Below are positions 8,947 through 17,135 of a stretch of 64,000 nt of DNA, piece by piece. The translations under genes and the position numbers were made by a program. The notes under the pieces are model-generated. The model was not told the origin of the DNA. It was given only the letters and a program-made list of their open reading frames with translations, and searched no databases. Source of the stretch: Jeotgalibaca sp052266715 (GTDB lineage: Bacteria; Bacillota; Bacilli; Lactobacillales; Aerococcaceae); the NCBI GenBank assembly GCA_052266715.1, contig JBQPRB010000001.1; one strand, written 5' to 3'. How positions within the stretch are numbered: the first letter of the stretch is position 1; every line of letters starts with the position of its first letter.

Positions 8947-9090
8947 GTGGCGTTAAGAAAAAACTTTTTCGGCGAACGCCGCTTTTTTCGCAAAAGTGCG
9001 GCTTTTAGGAATGCTAACCGCAACTTAACGCCGCACTTTCGCCCGAAATGCGGCGTTAAGCACCTTTCAGAAGAGCTAATCGCCGCACCA
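8947..9090. repeat. Palindrome array A (GCGGCGTTAAG family)
   Basis: The order is half-site GTGGCGTTAAG (8947-8957), 17-base spacer, palindrome AACGCCGC...GCGGCTTTT (8975-9006), 17-base spacer, palindrome CTTAACGCCGCACTTT...GCGGCGTTAAG (9024-9060), 18-base spacer, half-site ATCGCCGCACC (9079-9089). It can also be read as three tandem hairpins with loops of 17-18 bases. Array B at 35531-35678 has the same parts and spacing. Spacer sequences differ. It sits between the HD gene stop and a bidirectional terminator. Confidence 0.85.
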
Positions 9091-9093
9091 CAC

Positions 9094-9133
9094 AAAAACA
9101 GCGTGAGACCATTACGGCTCACGCTGTTTTTTG
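9094..9133. terminator. Bidirectional Rho-independent terminator
   Basis: ACAGCGTGAG and CTCACGCTGT pair around a 9-base loop, with A- and T-tracts on the two sides. It serves the convergent HD gene and folT. Confidence 0.9.
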
Positions 9134-9682
9134 TTATTTATTTCGCCACTTAATAGGATATTCAGCTAGCATACGCTGAATGGATGGATTTCCCGTGATC
9201 CAGTAAATGATCGCCACTTCAATTGGCAAGGTCAAAATGTTTTCAAACAAACGAATGGGTAGCATGCCCCAAAAAGCTTGATCGTACAGGATATACAACC
9301 AAAGCGAGTTCAATCCAACATTAACCAGCGCTGTTACCGCAAAATTTGCCCAAACCAGACGTCCTAGTGTCAGACGTTTTTTGTATAAAATCAACGCATA
9401 AATCATCGGACCGATTGCAGCAGAAAGAGTGAATCCCGGTGAAAATGGGAAACCCTTTGGAAACAGGAAGAATCCGAGTAAATCGGCACCTGCTCCTGAA
9501 AATGCACTGACCCAGGGACCGTACATGATGGCCAGCAATACCGTTGGAATGAACGTAAAGCTAACCCGGATAAATTGTGTTTCGATTGCTAAAAAGCGTG
9601 TTAATACAACTTTAATAGCAATCATCAGACCAATGACAGCAATGTCCTTGGCTGAAAATTGACGTGACGAATTCTTAGTCAT
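9134..9682 (-). CDS. folT: ECF transporter folate-binding S component FolT
   Basis: Membrane S component of an energy-coupling-factor transporter, which binds folate and docks on the shared EcfAAT module encoded elsewhere. The 182-residue protein has about six hydrophobic segments, including DIAVIGLMIAIKVVLTRF at the N-terminus, and the typical IRVSFTFIPTVLLAIMYGP stretch near residue 37. The ATG at 9682 follows AAGGAG by 9 bases. A longer frame to 9802 would translate the riboswitch and is rejected. The tetrahydrofolate riboswitch directly upstream is strong independent support for folate as substrate. Confidence 0.93.
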   Translation of the reverse strand: MTKNSSRQFSAKDIAVIGLMIAIKVVLTRFLAIETQFIRVSFTFIPTVLLAIMYGPWVSAFSGAGADLLGFFLFPKGFPFSPGFTLSAAIGPMIYALILYKKRLTLGRLVWANFAVTALVNVGLNSLWLYILYDQAFWGMLPIRLFENILTLPIEVAIIYWITGNPSIQRMLAEYPIKWRNK

Positions 9683-9719
9683 CGACAGCAACTCCTTCTT
9701 AGAGTCGCTACAAATTATG

Positions 9720-9830
9720 CAGCGAATGCGAGAACAAAACCGCAAGCAGAGATTTTTAGCTCCTGCTTTTCGTTCGGGGGCAACATCCCATCCACCCGAC
9801 ACTTAACGCTTTGTTTTCTACTCTGGTTTT
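9720..9830 (-). promoter_or_regulatory. Tetrahydrofolate (THF) riboswitch upstream of folT
   Basis: Minus-strand order of conserved THF (folT motif) blocks: CCAGAGTAGA, AGCGTTAAGTGTCGGGTGG, ATGGGATGTTG, CCCCCGAACGAAA, then a hairpin with AGCAGGAGC and TCTCTGCTTGCGG and a closing strand. CGGGTGGATGGGATGTTGCC is the class signature. The aptamer ends about 30 bases before the folT Shine-Dalgarno, so control is probably translational or through a short expression platform. Ends are approximate. Confidence 0.92.
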
Positions 9831-9888
9831 TATTTCCCTTACGGGATTGGTTTATTTTACGACGGTTTATTAAAAAACACAACATCAT

Positions 9889-11490
9889 TTACTGTTTATT
9901 AGTTAATGCTTCCTTTATAAAACCATGGAAAAGCGGATGCGCGTGCATTGGCCGCGATAAAAATTCCGGATGAAACTGACATGCAATAAAGAATGGCTGC
10001 TCTTTTAATTCTATTATTTCAACCAGCCTGCCGTCAGGCGATACGCCTGAAAAAATCATGCCCTTTTCTTCCAACGTCTTGCGGTAGCTGTTGTTAAATT
10101 CATAGCGATGTCTATGGCGTTCCGAAATGGTAGCGGCTTGGTACAGTTTCCGGGCCAATGAATTTTCTTTCAAATCACACGGATATAATCCTAGTCGCAA
10201 GGTACCACCCATATCCATCCCAGCTTCCTGGTCAGGCAACAGGCTGATAATCGGTTGGGGCGTGTCAAGCGTCGTTTCGGTTGAATCAGCTTCCGTCAAC
10301 CCTACCACATGTCGGGCAAACTCAATGGTTGCCAACTGCATGCCCAAACAAATTCCCAGAAACGGAATCTTGTTTTCCCGTGCGTATTGGATCGCCAGAA
10401 TTTTACCTTCCAGTCCCCGACTTCCAAAACCACCGGGTACCAGTATACCGGCCGCGGCTCCTAAACGTTCTGCCACATTCTCGACAGTCAGTTCCTCCGC
10501 TGGAATCCAGTCGATCTGGACCTCCGTATTTTCGGCGTACCCCGCGTGCCTCAAAGCCTCTGCCACCGATAAATAGGCATCCTGTAAAGAGACATACTTC
10601 CCAACCAAAGCAATGCGTACTTTTCTTTCCAAATGTTCCACCGTGTCGACAAGCTCTGACCACTCTTTCAATGCTGCTTCGGGCGCCTCCAGACGCAGCT
10701 GTTTGAGAACAATGTCATCCATTTTTTGTTCTTTCAACATCAAAGGAATTTGATAAATAGAAGATACGTCACGCGATTCAAAAACGGCTTCTTCATCCAC
10801 ATCGCAAAAAAGAGCCAGTTTTTCCTTGATTCCCCGTGGTAACGGTTGTTCCGTCCGCACCACCAAAACGTTCGGCTGGATTCCCAAACTTCGCAGTTCC
10901 TTCACACTATGTTGGGTGGGCTTGGTTTTCAATTCTCCAGACATTTTCAAATAGGGAATGAGAGTGACATGGATATAGAGCACGTTCTCGTTGCCAACGT
11001 CTTTCCGCATTTGACGCAAAGCTTCAAGAAATGGCAGGGATTCGATATCCCCAACCGTCCCCCCGACTTCGGTAATGACAATATCGGAATCGGTCGATTC
11101 ACCTGCCCGTTGGATTTTGTCTTTTATTTCGTCGGTTATATGCGGGATGACCTGGACAGTTCCGCCTAAATAGTCGCCCCGACGCTCTTTTTTTATAACT
11201 TCTGAATAGATTTTTCCGGTTGTGACGTTTGAAAATTTGTTCAGACGAATGTCAGTAAAACGCTCGTAGTGTCCTAGGTCCAGGTCCGTTTCCGTCCCAT
11301 CGTCGGTTACGAAAACTTCGCCGTGTTGATAGGGGCTCATCGTGCCGGGATCGACATTTAGATAGGGGTCAAACTTTTGGATGGTGACCGTCAACCCACG
11401 TTCTTTCAACAACCGTCCGAGAGAAGCTGCGATAATTCCTTTACCTATGGAAGAAACCACTCCACCCGTTACAAAAATATACTTTGTCAT
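9889..11490 (-). CDS. pyrG: CTP synthase
   Basis: Makes CTP from UTP with ATP and glutamine, the last step of de novo pyrimidine nucleotide synthesis. From the ATG at 11490 the product is 533 residues, normal for the family. The N-terminal synthase domain starts TKYIFVTGGVVSSIGKGI (P-loop-like), with FDPYLNVDPGTMSPYQHGE following. The C-terminal class I glutamine amidotransferase domain has VPGGFGSRG, the nucleophile in GICLGMQLA (near residue 380) and FHPEFLSRP for the His-Glu pair. AGGAGG precedes the start. The 5' leader carries a nucleotide-sensing attenuator. Confidence 0.98.
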   Translation of the reverse strand: MTKYIFVTGGVVSSIGKGIIAASLGRLLKERGLTVTIQKFDPYLNVDPGTMSPYQHGEVFVTDDGTETDLDLGHYERFTDIRLNKFSNVTTGKIYSEVIKKERRGDYLGGTVQVIPHITDEIKDKIQRAGESTDSDIVITEVGGTVGDIESLPFLEALRQMRKDVGNENVLYIHVTLIPYLKMSGELKTKPTQHSVKELRSLGIQPNVLVVRTEQPLPRGIKEKLALFCDVDEEAVFESRDVSSIYQIPLMLKEQKMDDIVLKQLRLEAPEAALKEWSELVDTVEHLERKVRIALVGKYVSLQDAYLSVAEALRHAGYAENTEVQIDWIPAEELTVENVAERLGAAAGILVPGGFGSRGLEGKILAIQYARENKIPFLGICLGMQLATIEFARHVVGLTEADSTETTLDTPQPIISLLPDQEAGMDMGGTLRLGLYPCDLKENSLARKLYQAATISERHRHRYEFNNSYRKTLEEKGMIFSGVSPDGRLVEIIELKEQPFFIACQFHPEFLSRPMHAHPLFHGFIKEALTNKQ

Positions 11491-11529
11491 CATTATGCCT
11501 CCTAATTTTTCGGTAGGAACCATAAAATC

Positions 11530-11599
11530 AAAAAATCCCCGTTCCGTAATCGGAACAGGGAGAAATTTCAATTTATGCGCACCTCTTTGTAGGGTGCCC
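11530..11599 (-). promoter_or_regulatory. pyrG leader with GGGC start and CTP-responsive attenuator
   Basis: The predicted transcript starts GGGCACC at 11599, exactly 7 bases after the -10. Downstream a C/U-rich arm CTCCCTGTTCCG forms a hairpin with CGGAACGGGG (11537-11560) followed by a T-tract. This matches the pyrG mechanism known in Bacillus and Lactococcus: at low CTP extra G residues are added at the GGG start and pair with the C/U-rich arm, blocking the terminator. The first bases differ from the Bacillus GGGCUC, so mechanism is inferred. Confidence 0.8.
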
Positions 11600-11635
11600 T
11601 TCAAAAATATTACTGCAATTGCCGTTCACAGTCAA
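11600..11635 (-). promoter_or_regulatory. pyrG promoter
   Basis: TTGACT (11635-11630) and TAATAT (11612-11607) with a 17-base spacer, placed 7 bases before the GGG start site. Confidence 0.85.
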
Positions 11636-11667
11636 TAAAAAATCATTGGTGTGGCAAAACTTAATAT

Positions 11668-12819
11668 TTACCCGACAAACGCACTGACCCGTTGCATAGC
11701 TTCTTCGACTAAGTCGGTCGCCAAGGCAAAACTCATACGCACATACCCTTCTCCACCCGGTCCGAAAATACTGCCGGGAATCATCCCCACGCGTGCTTCT
11801 TTAGCCAAGGTTTGGCAAAACGCCATATCGTCGTTGCCAAATTTTTCGGGAATGCGCGCAAATACATAGAAGGCCCCTTTTGGCTCGGGAACTGTAAAAC
11901 CTGCTTTCGTTAAAGCGTCCAGACAGATATTTCGACGCGTTTCATAAGCCATACGCATACGTTCGATATCCGCTTCGCCATTACGGAAAGCTTCCGCCGC
12001 AGCTGCATAGGAAACCGAAACACCGGTCGTCACTACCGTTTGGTGAACTTTAAAGATAGGTGGGATCCATTGCTTTTTAGCTGCAATAAATCCAACACGC
12101 CAACCAGTCATTGCGAATGATTTGGACGCCCCATTAATCAAGATGGTTTGATCTGGCAATAAACTTGCCATTGAAAGGTGGTCAACACCGTAAGTCAACT
12201 CGCTATAAATTTCATCACTGATGACGAAAATATCGTACTGCTTGATGGCTTCAGCTAAAGCCACAAGTTCTTCCTTCATATAAGTAACACCGGTTGGGTT
12301 ACTCGGAAAGTTCAGGACAATCGCTTTAACATTCTCATTTTCCGCCATCGTCTGGTGCAGCAATTGTGGCGTCATCAAGAAACCCGTTTGGGAAGTATCG
12401 ACTTCAATCGTTTCGCCATAAGCCGTTGTTGTTGCTTGTTTATAGAGCGGGAAATAAGGACTTGGAACAATTACCTTTTCACCCGGGTTCAATACGCCAA
12501 ACAAAGCCGAATAGATCGCTTCGGTCGCGCCGATCGTCAAAATGATTTCACTGGCCGGATCAAAATCCAAATTGTGGCGTTTTTTCAGGAATTCCGCAAC
12601 CGCTTGGCGCGCGTCCAAAGTTCCCATGGAATGGGAATAATGAGAAACGTCATTTTTAATAGCCGTGATAGCAGCTTCCTTCACGTTTTCCGGCATACCA
12701 AAATCCGGCTCTCCCATCGTCATCATGATACAGCCATCAACGGAACGGAAAATTTCATCCAATTCCCGAATTTTGGATGGCACGATTTTTTCTAATTGGC
12801 GATTTGTTGTTAAAGCCAT
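11668..12819 (-). CDS. Class I/II PLP-dependent aminotransferase (PatA/AraT-like)
   Basis: Fold-type I aminotransferase of 383 residues. Marks: GEPDFGMP near residue 36, NFPSNPTGVTY near 168 (Asn for PLP), ISDEIYSELTYG near 200 (Asp-Tyr pair), NGASKSFAMTGWRVGF near 232 with the PLP Lys in SKSFAMTGWR, and the substrate Arg near VRMSFA. Relatives include N-acetyl-diaminopimelate aminotransferase PatA and aromatic aminotransferase AraT; sequence alone does not settle the substrate. The M20 hydrolase at 17136 also resembles diaminopimelate deacetylases, but the two are divergent and not adjacent. A GGGGAAAAG site precedes ATG. Confidence 0.88.
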   Translation of the reverse strand: MALTTNRQLEKIVPSKIRELDEIFRSVDGCIMMTMGEPDFGMPENVKEAAITAIKNDVSHYSHSMGTLDARQAVAEFLKKRHNLDFDPASEIILTIGATEAIYSALFGVLNPGEKVIVPSPYFPLYKQATTTAYGETIEVDTSQTGFLMTPQLLHQTMAENENVKAIVLNFPSNPTGVTYMKEELVALAEAIKQYDIFVISDEIYSELTYGVDHLSMASLLPDQTILINGASKSFAMTGWRVGFIAAKKQWIPPIFKVHQTVVTTGVSVSYAAAAEAFRNGEADIERMRMAYETRRNICLDALTKAGFTVPEPKGAFYVFARIPEKFGNDDMAFCQTLAKEARVGMIPGSIFGPGGEGYVRMSFALATDLVEEAMQRVSAFVG

Positions 12820-12950
12820 TTCTTTTCCCCCTATACATCCTTTATTAAAAAATCCTCATTTTTATCGTGTTCTCATTGTAGCAATGTTTTTTATCTTTTG
12901 AAATAGAGTAAGCGCGTTGGCGTCATTTTAAAATTTTTTCAGATATTCGG

Positions 12951-12979
12951 TTGACATTAGATTAGAAATTGGTTATATT
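12951..12979 (+). promoter_or_regulatory. Promoter of the met T-box operon
   Basis: Perfect TTGACA (12951-12956), 17-base spacer, TATATT (12974-12979). Transcription would start near 12987, just ahead of the first T-box. Confidence 0.85.
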
Positions 12980-12986
12980 AAGCACA

Positions 12987-13290
12987 TCGAAAAACACAGT
13001 GAAGAGAAGAGTACTTCAGGATGTCCTTTTAGAGAGAGCTTGGTTAGGTGAAAGCAAGCAAGGAACGAATGCAGGAAGATGGTCTCTGAGTGGCTTGGCC
13101 GAATGCGTGAGCTTTAGGTTGAGACGGGAACGCCCGTTATAGTGTCTCAGTATCATCCGTTGCATTGGGCGGAGGCACTGGTTAAGGTTAGAGCAGTGAT
13201 GCTTTGACGAACAAAGGTGGTAACACGAAATCGAACTTGATTCTCGTCCTTTCCCGTACGTAAGTGTGGGGAGAGGACGAGATTTTTTTA
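12987..13290 (+). promoter_or_regulatory. T-box riboswitch 1, Met specifier
   Basis: Contains the stem I distal elements AGAGAGCTTGGTTAGGTGAA and AGCAAGC, a specifier region GGAAGATGGTCTCTGAG with Met codon ATG at 13079-13081, the T-box AAAGGTGGTAACACG at 13213-13227, and a terminator in which CTCGTCC pairs with GGACGAG (13242-13289) before TTTTTTT. The T-box can form the competing antiterminator with the terminator 5' arm. Uncharged tRNA-Met is expected to turn on the operon. Confidence 0.93.
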
Positions 13291-13299
13291 TTTTCAAAA

Positions 13300-13578
13300 A
13301 ACGCGATGAAAAGGAAAGTACAGTGCGGGAAGTTTCAAAGAGAGCTTGGAATGGTGAGAACAAGCAAACCGAACGACTGGAAAATGGCCTTGGAGCGGTG
13401 AGGATGAACGGCAACGTAAGTCTTTGCTGGGTACGCCCATTACAGCGTAGAAGTGATAGATTCACTTCCAGAGGGATTGTCTGTAAGGGCAGTTCGAACT
13501 AAGGTGGTAACACGAATGCTTGTGCACTCGTCCTTTGAATCCTCTCATTGGAGATGATTCGGGACGAGTGTGTTTTTA
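13300..13578 (+). promoter_or_regulatory. T-box riboswitch 2, Met specifier
   Basis: A second complete T-box in tandem. AGAGAGCTTGGAATGGTGAG and ACAAGC form the stem I apical part; GGAAAATGGCCTTGGAG carries the Met codon ATG at 13384-13386 in the same context as T-box 1. The T-box core is AAGGTGGTAACACG near 13501, and the terminator pairs CACTCGTCC (13525) with GGACGAGTG (13562) before a T-tract. The shared arms CTCGTCC/GGACGAG in both terminators suggest duplication followed by divergence. Confidence 0.93.
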
Positions 13579-13604
13579 TATTCAAAAGAAATGAGGAATT
13601 AATA

Positions 13605-14681
13605 ATGATTGACTTACAAAATGTCTCGGTTACATTTGTTGACGATCAAAAACGCGAAATTAATGCGGTACGCAACGTCTCTCTTGAAGTTGAGCGCGGA
13701 GATGTCTATGGCATTGTCGGATACAGTGGTGCAGGTAAAAGTACCTTGGTCCGGACAATCAACTTATTGCAACGCCCTACTGATGGAAAAGTTTTTGTAA
13801 ACGATAAAGAAATAACGGCTCTTAATAAAGAACAACTGCGGGAAGCCCGCAAGAAAATCGGTATGATTTTCCAACACTTTAACTTGATGGGTTCACGGAC
13901 CATTTTCGATAATGTTGCTTTCCCATTGAAACGCTCAGACTTAACGAAGCAAGAGATTGCCGATAAAGTTACTGGGTTATTGGAACTGGTGGGCTTGGCA
14001 GATAAAGCCAGTGCTTACCCTTCGCAATTATCCGGTGGTCAAAAACAACGGGTTGCCATCGCACGGGCCTTGGCAAACGATCCAGAAATCCTGCTTTGTG
14101 ATGAAGCAACGAGTGCTCTGGACCCAAAAACAACGTCTTCTATTTTAGAACTATTGAAGAAATTGAACAAAGAATTAAACCTTACCATCGTTATCATCAC
14201 ACACGAAATGCAAGTAGTGAAGGAAATTTGTAACAAGGTTGCCGTGATGGAAGATGGGAACGTCATTGAACGTGGCTCATTGCTGGATATCTTCACGAAA
14301 CCACACAACCAATTGACGAAAGACTTCATCAATACCGCAACACACGTTGATCAAGGAATCGAGACTGTATTGTTGCATCCAACCCTTCTGAATCTGGAAG
14401 AAGACGATGTGCTGGTAAAACTTTCCTTCGTCGGCGGTTCGACTGGCGAACCACTTATTTCCAAATTGAGCAATGATTACCAAGTTGCCGGAAATATCCT
14501 GTTTGGTAATGTCGAAATTCTTCAGGAAACACCTGTTGGTACCCTCTTGCTGGTTCTATCCGGAGCACCACATAACATTGCTGAAGCGGTTCGCTTCCTG
14601 CAAGACAGTGGCGTAGCCGTTGAAATTATCGACGCTGAAGAAGTCGAAGCCAGAAGAACTCTGGAAGGAGAGGAACAATAA
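13605..14681 (+). CDS. metN: Methionine ABC transporter ATP-binding protein
   Basis: ATPase of the MetNIQ methionine importer. From the ATG at 13605 (AGGA upstream) it has 358 residues. Walker A GYSGAGKSTL near residue 39, Q-loop FQHFNLM, signature LSGGQKQRVAIARAL near 140, Walker B ILLCDEATSALDP and H-loop ITHEMQV are intact. The C-terminal 80 residues, from about 265, form the NIL domain that binds methionine and inhibits transport in known MetN proteins. It is the first gene after two Met T-boxes and overlaps metI by one base. Confidence 0.97.
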   Translation: MIDLQNVSVTFVDDQKREINAVRNVSLEVERGDVYGIVGYSGAGKSTLVRTINLLQRPTDGKVFVNDKEITALNKEQLREARKKIGMIFQHFNLMGSRTIFDNVAFPLKRSDLTKQEIADKVTGLLELVGLADKASAYPSQLSGGQKQRVAIARALANDPEILLCDEATSALDPKTTSSILELLKKLNKELNLTIVIITHEMQVVKEICNKVAVMEDGNVIERGSLLDIFTKPHNQLTKDFINTATHVDQGIETVLLHPTLLNLEEDDVLVKLSFVGGSTGEPLISKLSNDYQVAGNILFGNVEILQETPVGTLLLVLSGAPHNIAEAVRFLQDSGVAVEIIDAEEVEARRTLEGEEQ

Positions 14682-15358
14682 TGGAATTCATCAATAATTT
14701 ATTACCGAATGTTACCCCGATCTGGGACGTTGTTTGGCAAAGCTTATGGGAGACCTTGTATATGACACTCATCTCGGGCGCCATTGCTGGCGTATTGGGA
14801 ATTATCCTGGGAGTCATCTTACTTATTACCGATGAAAATGGCCTGACCCCCCGCCCTGCCTTGTACAATGTGTTGGACAAGCTCGTGAACGTGTTCCGTT
14901 CCTTGCCATTCATCATCTTGATTGCTTTGATTTATCCATTCACGCGCATGATTGTCGGAACTGCAATCGGAACAACAGCTTCTATCGTTCCTTTGGTTGT
15001 TTCAACTGTTCCATTCTTTGCCCGTCAAATCCAAAATGCTTTACTGGAAGTCGATCCTGGAGTAGTCGAAGCGGCTCAAGCAATGGGAACAAGTAACTTG
15101 GATATCATCTTCCGCGTTTATTTGAAAGAAGGTTTGGCATCCATCATCCGTGTGTCATCCGTAACTATCATTAACTTGATTGGTTTAACAGCGATGGCTG
15201 GAGCTGTCGGTGGCGGTGGCTTGGGTAACCTGGCTATCTCACGTGGGTATAACCGATTCCAGAATGATGTTATCTTGGTCGCAACCGGCTTGATTTTAAT
15301 CATCGTTTTCATCAGCCAAGCAATTGGTAATTATTTAGTTAAAAAAGTAAGTCACTAA
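14681..15358 (+). CDS. metI: Methionine ABC transporter permease
   Basis: A 225-residue permease of the MetI family with about five membrane segments. The EAA-type loop appears as EAAQAMGTSNLDIIFRVYLKE near residue 127 (EAAQAMGTSN), followed by the conserved AGAVGGGGLGNLAI stretch. The stop of metN and this start share TAATG, which points to translational coupling. AAGGAGAGGAAC precedes the ATG. Confidence 0.96.
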   Translation: MEFINNLLPNVTPIWDVVWQSLWETLYMTLISGAIAGVLGIILGVILLITDENGLTPRPALYNVLDKLVNVFRSLPFIILIALIYPFTRMIVGTAIGTTASIVPLVVSTVPFFARQIQNALLEVDPGVVEAAQAMGTSNLDIIFRVYLKEGLASIIRVSSVTIINLIGLTAMAGAVGGGGLGNLAISRGYNRFQNDVILVATGLILIIVFISQAIGNYLVKKVSH

Positions 15359-15385
15359 TATAAAAAAAGAAAAGAGGAAATAATC

Positions 15386-16228
15386 ATGAATAAAAAATTC
15401 TTAGGTTTGACAGCAAGTTTGGCATTGTTCTTGGCAGCATGTGGTTCTGAAGACGCAACACAGGAATCAACAGCAGGCACAACTGAAGAACCCGTTGAAG
15501 TATCAGTCGGGGTTGTAAGTGAAGTTGAAGTTGAGGTTTGGGAAGATGTTAAAGAGCGTTTGGTGGATCAAGGAATTGAATTAACAATTGAACAGTTCGG
15601 TGACTATGTACAACCTAACTTGGCAGCACAATCTGGCGACGTTGACATCAATGCGTTCCAACACGTGGCTTTCCTGGAATCATTCAACGCTGACAATGAC
15701 GGTAACCTGGTACAAATTGGTTACACTTATATTTCACCACTTGGCTTGTACTCCGATAAAGTTGAGGACTACGCTGATTTAGCAGATGGCGCTGAGATTG
15801 CGATTCCAAACGATGTTACCAACGGTGGTCGTGCTCTTCTATTATTGCAAGCAATCGATTTGATCAAATTGGATGAAGCAGCCGGCACAGAACCAACCGT
15901 TGATGATATTACTGAAAATCCAAAGAACTTGGTTATTACAGAATTGGATGCTAGCCAAACAGCTCGTTCTCTTCCAGACGTGGATGCAGCAGTTATCAAT
16001 ACAAACTTCGCGACTGACTCTGGTTTAGTTCCAAGTGAAGATGCTTTGTTCTTGGATACTGATAACATTGCTGAAGTAAATGAAATCTACAAAAACGTCA
16101 TTGCAACACGTGAAGAAGATGCTGACAACGAAGCTTACTTGAAAGTTGTTGCAGAATACCAATCAGAAGAAACAGCTGCAAAACTTGAAGAAGTAACACA
16201 AGGCAACGACGTTCCAGCTTGGGACTAA
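15386..16228 (+). CDS. metQ: Methionine-binding lipoprotein, first copy
   Basis: Substrate-binding lipoprotein of the NlpA/MetQ family, 280 residues. The signal peptide ends in the lipobox LAAC with lipidated Cys19, followed by an acidic Ser/Thr linker. FGDYVQPNLAAQSGDVDINAFQH (residues about 71-93; FGDYVQPN and DINAFQH) and IPNDVTNGGRALLLLQ are typical ligand-site stretches. About half the residues appear shared with the next gene. The segment after the linker is VSVGVVSEVEVEVWEDV, longer and more acidic than in the paralogue. Confidence 0.95.
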   Translation: MNKKFLGLTASLALFLAACGSEDATQESTAGTTEEPVEVSVGVVSEVEVEVWEDVKERLVDQGIELTIEQFGDYVQPNLAAQSGDVDINAFQHVAFLESFNADNDGNLVQIGYTYISPLGLYSDKVEDYADLADGAEIAIPNDVTNGGRALLLLQAIDLIKLDEAAGTEPTVDDITENPKNLVITELDASQTARSLPDVDAAVINTNFATDSGLVPSEDALFLDTDNIAEVNEIYKNVIATREEDADNEAYLKVVAEYQSEETAAKLEEVTQGNDVPAWD

Positions 16229-16255
16229 ACTTTAACTAATTGGGGGAATTTAATC

Positions 16256-17077
16256 ATGAATAAAAAGAAATTTTTTGGTGGTTTGGTAGCAGCGAGTGCC
16301 CTTTTCTTGGCAGCTTGCGGTGGCGCCAGCGATGAAGCAACAAAAGTTACGGTTGGGGTTGTTGGTGAAGTCAACGAACCTTGGGAGTACGTAATTGAAG
16401 AATTGAAAGAAAAAGAAAATATTGAAGTCACTTTACAAAAGTTTACGGATTATACAACACCAAACGCAGCTTTGGCTGACGGTTCAATCGACTTGAACTC
16501 ATTCCAAACTGAAATCTTTTTGGATAACTACCTGGAAAGCTCCGGTGAAGATTTGACGGTTATCGGTTATACGGTGATGGCACCTTTGGGAATCTACTCA
16601 AACAAAATCAGTGACGTCAGTGAGTTGGAAGACGGCGCAGAAATCGCGATCCCGAATGACCCATCAAACGGTGGCCGTGCCCTTCGCTTATTGCAGACAG
16701 CCGGCTTGATTACGGTGGACCCTGAAGCTGGTTTGGTCCCATCTGTGGATGACATCACGGAAAACCCTAAAAACTTTGTCATCACGGAATTGGATTCTTC
16801 CCAAACTGCACGTGCTTTGGATGATGTAGCTGCTTCTGTCATCAATAGTGGCATGGCCGTTGATGCTGGCTTCATTCCGTCAGAAGATGCCATCTTCCTG
16901 GAACCTGTGACAGAGGATTCAAAACCTTACTACAACGTCATAGCGGCTCGTACTGAAGATGTGGACAACGAAGTTTACAAAACAATCGTTGAATACTACC
17001 AATCTGAAGGAACAGCTGAAGTTATTGCAGAATCTTCAAAAGGATCCAACTTCCCAGTTTGGGACGAAGTAAAATAA
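16256..17077 (+). CDS. metQ: Methionine-binding lipoprotein, second copy
   Basis: Tandem MetQ paralogue of 273 residues with lipobox LAAC (Cys21). FTDYTTPNAALADGSIDLNSFQ, here FTDYTTPN and DLNSFQTE, replaces the equivalent DINAFQH of the first copy; IPNDPSNGGRALRLLQ carries an Arg typical of MetQ ligand sites. Two binding proteins for one MetNI core may differ in specificity, for example L-Met, D-Met or Met derivatives; this is inference. GGGGG precedes the ATG, and a terminator-like hairpin follows. Confidence 0.94.
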   Translation: MNKKKFFGGLVAASALFLAACGGASDEATKVTVGVVGEVNEPWEYVIEELKEKENIEVTLQKFTDYTTPNAALADGSIDLNSFQTEIFLDNYLESSGEDLTVIGYTVMAPLGIYSNKISDVSELEDGAEIAIPNDPSNGGRALRLLQTAGLITVDPEAGLVPSVDDITENPKNFVITELDSSQTARALDDVAASVINSGMAVDAGFIPSEDAIFLEPVTEDSKPYYNVIAARTEDVDNEVYKTIVEYYQSEGTAEVIAESSKGSNFPVWDEVK

Positions 17078-17088
17078 TTAAAAATATG

Positions 17089-17115
17089 AGGGCAAAGGTG
17101 ACTTTGCCCTTTTTC
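17089..17115 (+). terminator. Rho-independent terminator or attenuator after metQ
   Basis: GGGCAAAG and CTTTGCCC pair and run into TTTTT. It sits between metQ and the M20 gene, so the last gene may be expressed less than the rest. Confidence 0.8.
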
Positions 17116-17135
17116 TATATCTAAGGAGGCAAATT

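Noticed and set aside
8947..9090. CRISPR-like array
   Set aside because: Repeats are full palindromes, spacers are only 17-18 bases, there are just two full repeats and no cas genes. The same holds for the arrays at 24867 and 35531.
9683..9802. N-terminal extension of folT
   Set aside because: It would translate the conserved THF riboswitch; the strong Shine-Dalgarno lies just before the ATG at 9682.
11491..11604. N-terminal extension of pyrG
   Set aside because: The longer frame begins upstream of the predicted transcription start and runs through the attenuator.
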